NCBI RefSeq assembly: GCF_947378715.1
Contig: NZ_CANCLE010000038.1
Span: 1-27,005, forward strand
Length of the DNA: 27,005 nucleotides
Origin: Phenylobacterium aquaticum
Lineage (GTDB): Bacteria; Pseudomonadota; Alphaproteobacteria; Caulobacterales; Caulobacteraceae
Reading direction: 5' to 3'
Below are positions 23,863 to 27,005 of the stretch, one piece after another. Numbering within the stretch: position 1 is the stretch's first letter; every line of letters starts with the position of its first letter. Made by a program: the position numbers and the translations under genes. The notes under the pieces are model-generated. The model was given only the letters and a program-made list of their open reading frames with translations, had not been told where the DNA came from and did not search any database.

Positions 23863-26676
23863 ATGCTCCGTCACACCCTCCGCGCCGCGGCCTGCGTCAT
23901 GGCCCTTGGCCTCGCGGCCCCGGCCTTCGCGGCCGACAAGGTCCCGCCCATCGCCTTCAGCCAGCGGACCCTGGCCAACGGCATGACGGTGCTGACCTCC
24001 CGCGACACGGCCACGCCCAATGTGACGGTGCAGATGTGGTACGGCGTCGGGTCGAAGGACGATCCGGTCGGCCGTTCCGGCTTCGCCCACCTGTTCGAAC
24101 ACCTGATGTTCAAGGCCACCAAGGACTTCCCGGCCGAGAGCGTTGATCGCTTCACCGAGGACGTGGGCGGCAACAACAACGCCTCGACCTATGACGACTT
24201 CACCAACTATTACGAGGTCGCCCCGGCCAATCACCTGGAGCGGCTGATCTGGATGGAGAGCGAGCGCCTCGGCGCCCTGGTCATCGACGAGACCAACTTC
24301 AAATCCGAGCGCGACGTGGTGAAGGAGGAGCTGCGCCAGAGGGTGCTGGCCGATCCCTATGGCCGGCTGTTCGCCCTCTATCTCCCCAAGGCCAGCTATC
24401 AGGTCCACCCCTATAAGCGCCCGGGCATCGGTTCGATCGAGGAGCTGGACGCCGCCACCCTCGACGACGTGCGCGCCTTCCACCATGCCTATTATCGGCC
24501 CGACAATGTGGCCCTGGTGGTGGTCGGCAATTTCGATCCGGCCAAGCTGAACGCCTGGATCGACAAATACATGGCCCCCCTGGCCAATCCGGCCCAGGCC
24601 GTGAGCCGGGTGACGGCGGTCGAGCCGCCGCGCCTCAAGGCCGGGACCTATACGGGCTATGGCCCCAATGTGCCGCTGCCGGCGGTGGTGCTGAGCTGGC
24701 TGGGGGCCAAGGCCGCCGATCCCGACGCCCCGGCCCTGAAGGTGCTGGACGCCATCCTGTCCTCCGGCAAGTCGTCCAGGCTCTATGACGCGCTGGTCTA
24801 TGACCAGCAGATCGCCGCCGAGATCTATTCCAACGCCGACCTGCCGCAACAGCCGGGCTCCTTCGTGGTCGGGTCGATCATGGCCAGCGGCCATACGGTC
24901 GATGAGGGCGAAGCCGCCCTGCTGGCCCAGGTGAAGCGCCTGCGCGACGCCCCGCCCACGGCGGCGGAGCTGTCCGAGGCCCAGAACGAACTGGTGGCCG
25001 GCAAGCTGCGCGAGCGCGAGACCATCAATGGCCGGGGCTTCGCGCTGGGCTACGCCCTGCGCACCGAGGGCGACGCGGCGCGCGCCAATAGCGAGCTCCA
25101 GGCCCTGCAGGCGGTGACCGCCGCCGACGTCCAGCGCGTGGCCGTGAAATATCTCGACCCCGACCGGCGGATGACCATCCGCTACCTGCCGGAAAGCGCC
25201 CGGCCGAAGGACCAGCCGGCGGTCGAGGACAAGCCCCCGGTGGTGGCCTCGGTGAAGTATGACGGCCCGGTCAGCCAGCTGGCCCCGGAAGGCCAGCGCC
25301 AGGCCCCGCCGCCGATCGCCGCCCCCGTCACGCCGATCCTGCCCAAGCCGATGGAAAAGACGCTGGCCAATGGCCTGCGGGTCATCGTCGCCAAGTCCTC
25401 GGACCTGCCCCTGGTCAGCGCCAATCTCACCGTCCGCGCCGGCGCCTGGGTCGATCCCGGCGGCCTGGCCGGCGCGGCCGGCATGACCGCCGATATGCTC
25501 ACCGAAGGCACCAAGACGAGGGGCGCCCAACAGATCGCCCGGGAGACCGAGGCCCTGGGCGCCACCCTGGACTCCGGCGGCGGCCAGGAGGCCGCCACCA
25601 TCGGGTTGAACGTCATGCCCGGCCGCCTGGACCAGGCCATGGCGATCATGGCCGACGTGGTCCGCAACCCGGCCTTCGCCAAGGCGGAGCTGGAGCGCCA
25701 GCGCAGCCAGACCCTGGACGGCCTGTCGGTGTCGTTCTCGGAGCCGGGCCAGCTCGCGGCCTTCGCCACGGCCCCGGCCCTCTATGCCGGCACCGCCTTC
25801 GGCCACGTGGCCGGCGGCACCCCGGCCTCGATCGCCAAATTCCAGGCCGCTGACCTGGCCAGGATCCACGCCACCTATTACCGGCCCGACAGCGCCATAT
25901 TGGTGATGACCGGCGACATCACGCCGGAGCAAGGCTTCGCCCTGGCCGAAAAGGCGTTCGGAAGCTGGGCGAAGCCCGCGACGCCGGCGCCGGATCAGCC
26001 GGTGATCGCGCCCCAGACGGCGCCGCGCGCCATCGCCATCGACCTGCCCGGCACGGGCCAGGCGGCCGTGACCCTCGCCAAGGTGGCCATCGCCCGCGAC
26101 GCTGCGGACTACTATCCCGGCATCGTCGCCAATTCGGTGCTGGGCGGCGGCTATTCGGCCCGGCTGAACGCCGAGATCCGCGTCAAGCGCGGCCTGTCCT
26201 ATGGGGCCAATTCATCCCTGACCGCCCGGCGGTCCACGGGCCTGTTCCGCGCGGCGGCCCAGACCAAGAACCCGTCGGCGACCCAGGTGCTGGACCTGAT
26301 CACCGCAGAAATGACCCGGCTGGGCGCCGAGCCGGCCAGTCCTGAGGAACTGAAGGCCCGCAAGTCGGTGCTGATCGGCGGCTTTGGCCGCAGCCTGGAG
26401 ACCACCGACGGCCTGGCCGGCATCCTCGGCAATCTGGCGCTCTACAACCTGCCGCTCAGCGAGTTCAACGCCTATACGGGCAAGGTCGACGCGGTGACGC
26501 CGTCCGAGGTCCAGGCCTTCGCCAAGGCCCATCTCGACCCGGCCGGCGCCACGGTGATCATCGCCGGCGACGGCACGGGCTTCCTCGACAGCCTGAAGGC
26601 CGAACGCCCGAACCTGGAGGTCATCCCCGCCGCGTCGCTCGACCTCGACCAGCCCGGCCTGACCAAGCCGAAGTAG
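23863..26676 (+). CDS. Exported M16-family zinc metallopeptidase, two-unit
   Basis: This is a 937-residue protein with a signal peptide (RAAACVMALGLAAPAFA). The first M16 unit (about 25-450) has the inverted zinc motif HLFEH (H76, E79, H80) with the third ligand near E155/E156 (ERDVVKEELRQ). The second unit (about 495-930) has the M16 fold but at the equivalent place reads GAAGMTADML with no HxxEH, so it is probably catalytically dead. An active plus an inactive half is usual in fused pitrilysin-type and bacterial insulinase-like peptidases. It should degrade peptides or small proteins in the periplasm. Nothing suggests a special substrate. It is followed by a terminator-like stem and an IS630 end. 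Confidence 0.95.
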   Translation: MLRHTLRAAACVMALGLAAPAFAADKVPPIAFSQRTLANGMTVLTSRDTATPNVTVQMWYGVGSKDDPVGRSGFAHLFEHLMFKATKDFPAESVDRFTEDVGGNNNASTYDDFTNYYEVAPANHLERLIWMESERLGALVIDETNFKSERDVVKEELRQRVLADPYGRLFALYLPKASYQVHPYKRPGIGSIEELDAATLDDVRAFHHAYYRPDNVALVVVGNFDPAKLNAWIDKYMAPLANPAQAVSRVTAVEPPRLKAGTYTGYGPNVPLPAVVLSWLGAKAADPDAPALKVLDAILSSGKSSRLYDALVYDQQIAAEIYSNADLPQQPGSFVVGSIMASGHTVDEGEAALLAQVKRLRDAPPTAAELSEAQNELVAGKLRERETINGRGFALGYALRTEGDAARANSELQALQAVTAADVQRVAVKYLDPDRRMTIRYLPESARPKDQPAVEDKPPVVASVKYDGPVSQLAPEGQRQAPPPIAAPVTPILPKPMEKTLANGLRVIVAKSSDLPLVSANLTVRAGAWVDPGGLAGAAGMTADMLTEGTKTRGAQQIARETEALGATLDSGGGQEAATIGLNVMPGRLDQAMAIMADVVRNPAFAKAELERQRSQTLDGLSVSFSEPGQLAAFATAPALYAGTAFGHVAGGTPASIAKFQAADLARIHATYYRPDSAILVMTGDITPEQGFALAEKAFGSWAKPATPAPDQPVIAPQTAPRAIAIDLPGTGQAAVTLAKVAIARDAADYYPGIVANSVLGGGYSARLNAEIRVKRGLSYGANSSLTARRSTGLFRAAAQTKNPSATQVLDLITAEMTRLGAEPASPEELKARKSVLIGGFGRSLETTDGLAGILGNLALYNLPLSEFNAYTGKVDAVTPSEVQAFAKAHLDPAGATVIIAGDGTGFLDSLKAERPNLEVIPAASLDLDQPGLTKPK

Positions 26677-26686
26677 GGGGCGGGGC

Positions 26687-26718
26687 CACCTCCCCCAGCG
26701 GGGGAGGTGCGCGTTTTC
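26687..26718 (+). terminator. Probable intrinsic terminator after the M16 gene
   Basis: CACCTCCCCC (26687-26696), loop AGC, GGGGGAGGTG (26700-26709) form a perfect 10-bp stem, 10 bases after the M16 stop. TTTT occurs four bases after the stem. The T-run is short and displaced, so confidence is moderate; it may instead be a palindromic repeat of the region. Confidence 0.6.
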
Positions 26719-26719
26719 C

Positions 26720-27005
26720 TAGAGCGTGCTTGGATTAGATTGACGCATATCCGGCGTGCCTGAGGTAGTTGGCGCACTCCTGTGCGCTGAACAGGTCGAG
26801 TAGGCTTCCGATGCGTCGCCAGACGGCTTCGACGGAGCGCTCGTCGGCTTTGCGCAACTGGCTCTTCAGCTTGGAGAAGACCATCTCGATGGGGTTCAGG
26901 TCCGGACTGTAGGGAGGCAGGAACAGCAGGTGGGCGCCTGCTTCGCGGATCGCCTTTCGCACGGCCTTGTTCTTGTGGCTGGAGAGATTGTCCATGATCA
27001 CGACA
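26720..27005. mobile_element. IS630-family insertion element, one end (runs off the right edge)
   Basis: A TA dinucleotide (26720-26721), the IS630 target, precedes GAGCGTGCTTGGATTAGATT, the probable start of a terminal inverted repeat, and then the transposase 3' end. The other end, its inverted repeat and a second TA are outside the window, so the boundary cannot be confirmed here. Confidence 0.7.
26735..27005 (-). CDS. IS630-family transposase (5' part cut by window edge)
   Basis: About 90 residues of the C-terminal DDE domain are visible. VIMDNLSSHKNKAVRKAI carries the second catalytic Asp of the triad, and LLFLPPYSPDLNPIEMVFSKLK carries the third acidic residue (E of NPIE). These are the hallmark motifs of the IS630/Tc1-mariner superfamily. 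The stop is TAA at 26735. The frame is open to the edge, so the first Met in view is not the true start. The visible part is intact, with no frameshift. Confidence 0.93.
   Translation of the reverse strand, partial: VVIMDNLSSHKNKAVRKAIREAGAHLLFLPPYSPDLNPIEMVFSKLKSQLRKADERSVEAVWRRIGSLLDLFSAQECANYLRHAGYASI

Noticed and set aside
23842..25932. A 696-residue open frame antisense to the M16 peptidase.
   Set aside because: Same composition artefact; the plus strand has the HLFEH motif and a signal peptide.

Overview
The window is high-GC, gene-dense bacterial DNA and reads like an alphaproteobacterium, most likely of the Caulobacterales (Caulobacter/Phenylobacterium type). The grounds are the hemC-hemD-mitofilin-hemY block, a SleB-type cell-wall hydrolase preceded by a CtrA-like box and a GANTC site, the proteins that recall this order, and the strong GC bias that makes most antisense frames falsely open. 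The genus is an inference. About 25 protein genes (two cut by the window edges), one tRNA-Thr(CGT), one IS630-type element end and several inverted repeats can be supported. No gene-free stretch exceeds 300 bases; the longest are 4169-4433 and 13639-13843.

Region 1 (1-4168, minus strand) is a compact signalling operon: an OmpR-type response regulator, a secreted LysM/FecR/Fn3-like protein, and a membrane CHASE2-PAS-histidine kinase that runs off the left edge. The starts overlap or nearly touch. Region 2 (4169-5610) holds a divergent winged-helix regulator, a small exported protein and tRNA-Thr.

Region 3 (5640-9932, minus) is the tetrapyrrole block: hemC and hemD (porphobilinogen to uroporphyrinogen III), then an alphaproteobacterial mitofilin/Mic60-like membrane protein and a HemY-like TPR membrane protein. 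Divergent from hemC are tsaD and gpsA (11062-12051), joined by an ATGA overlap. A nested inverted-repeat element (12068-12190) separates them from a YciI-like gene and an overlapping small Rieske protein.

Region 4 (12922-15796) has a class I methyltransferase and the SleB hydrolase on the plus strand, converging on a creatininase-family gene. A TetR gene and a divergent darcynin-family gene share an intergenic region with two palindromes. Next come a cytochrome P450 (minus) and a divergent TetR regulator (plus). Between those two lie three copies of a TTTA...GTTAA near-palindrome at 19-bp spacing, the clearest regulatory signal in the window.

Region 5 (19105-23777, plus) has acetyl-CoA synthetase, an exported SRPBCC protein and an Rsm22/METTL17-like protein with a four-cysteine set, tightly coupled, then an MDR-family oxidoreductase. 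Region 6 is a 937-residue exported M16 peptidase whose Shine-Dalgarno sequence lies in one arm of a perfect 11-bp inverted repeat. The window ends in the 3' end of an IS630-family transposase.

Most genes belong to known families. The items most likely to be new are the P450/TetR operator array, the M16 leader stem, the response regulator/FecR/CHASE2-kinase module, and the Rsm22 cysteine set.
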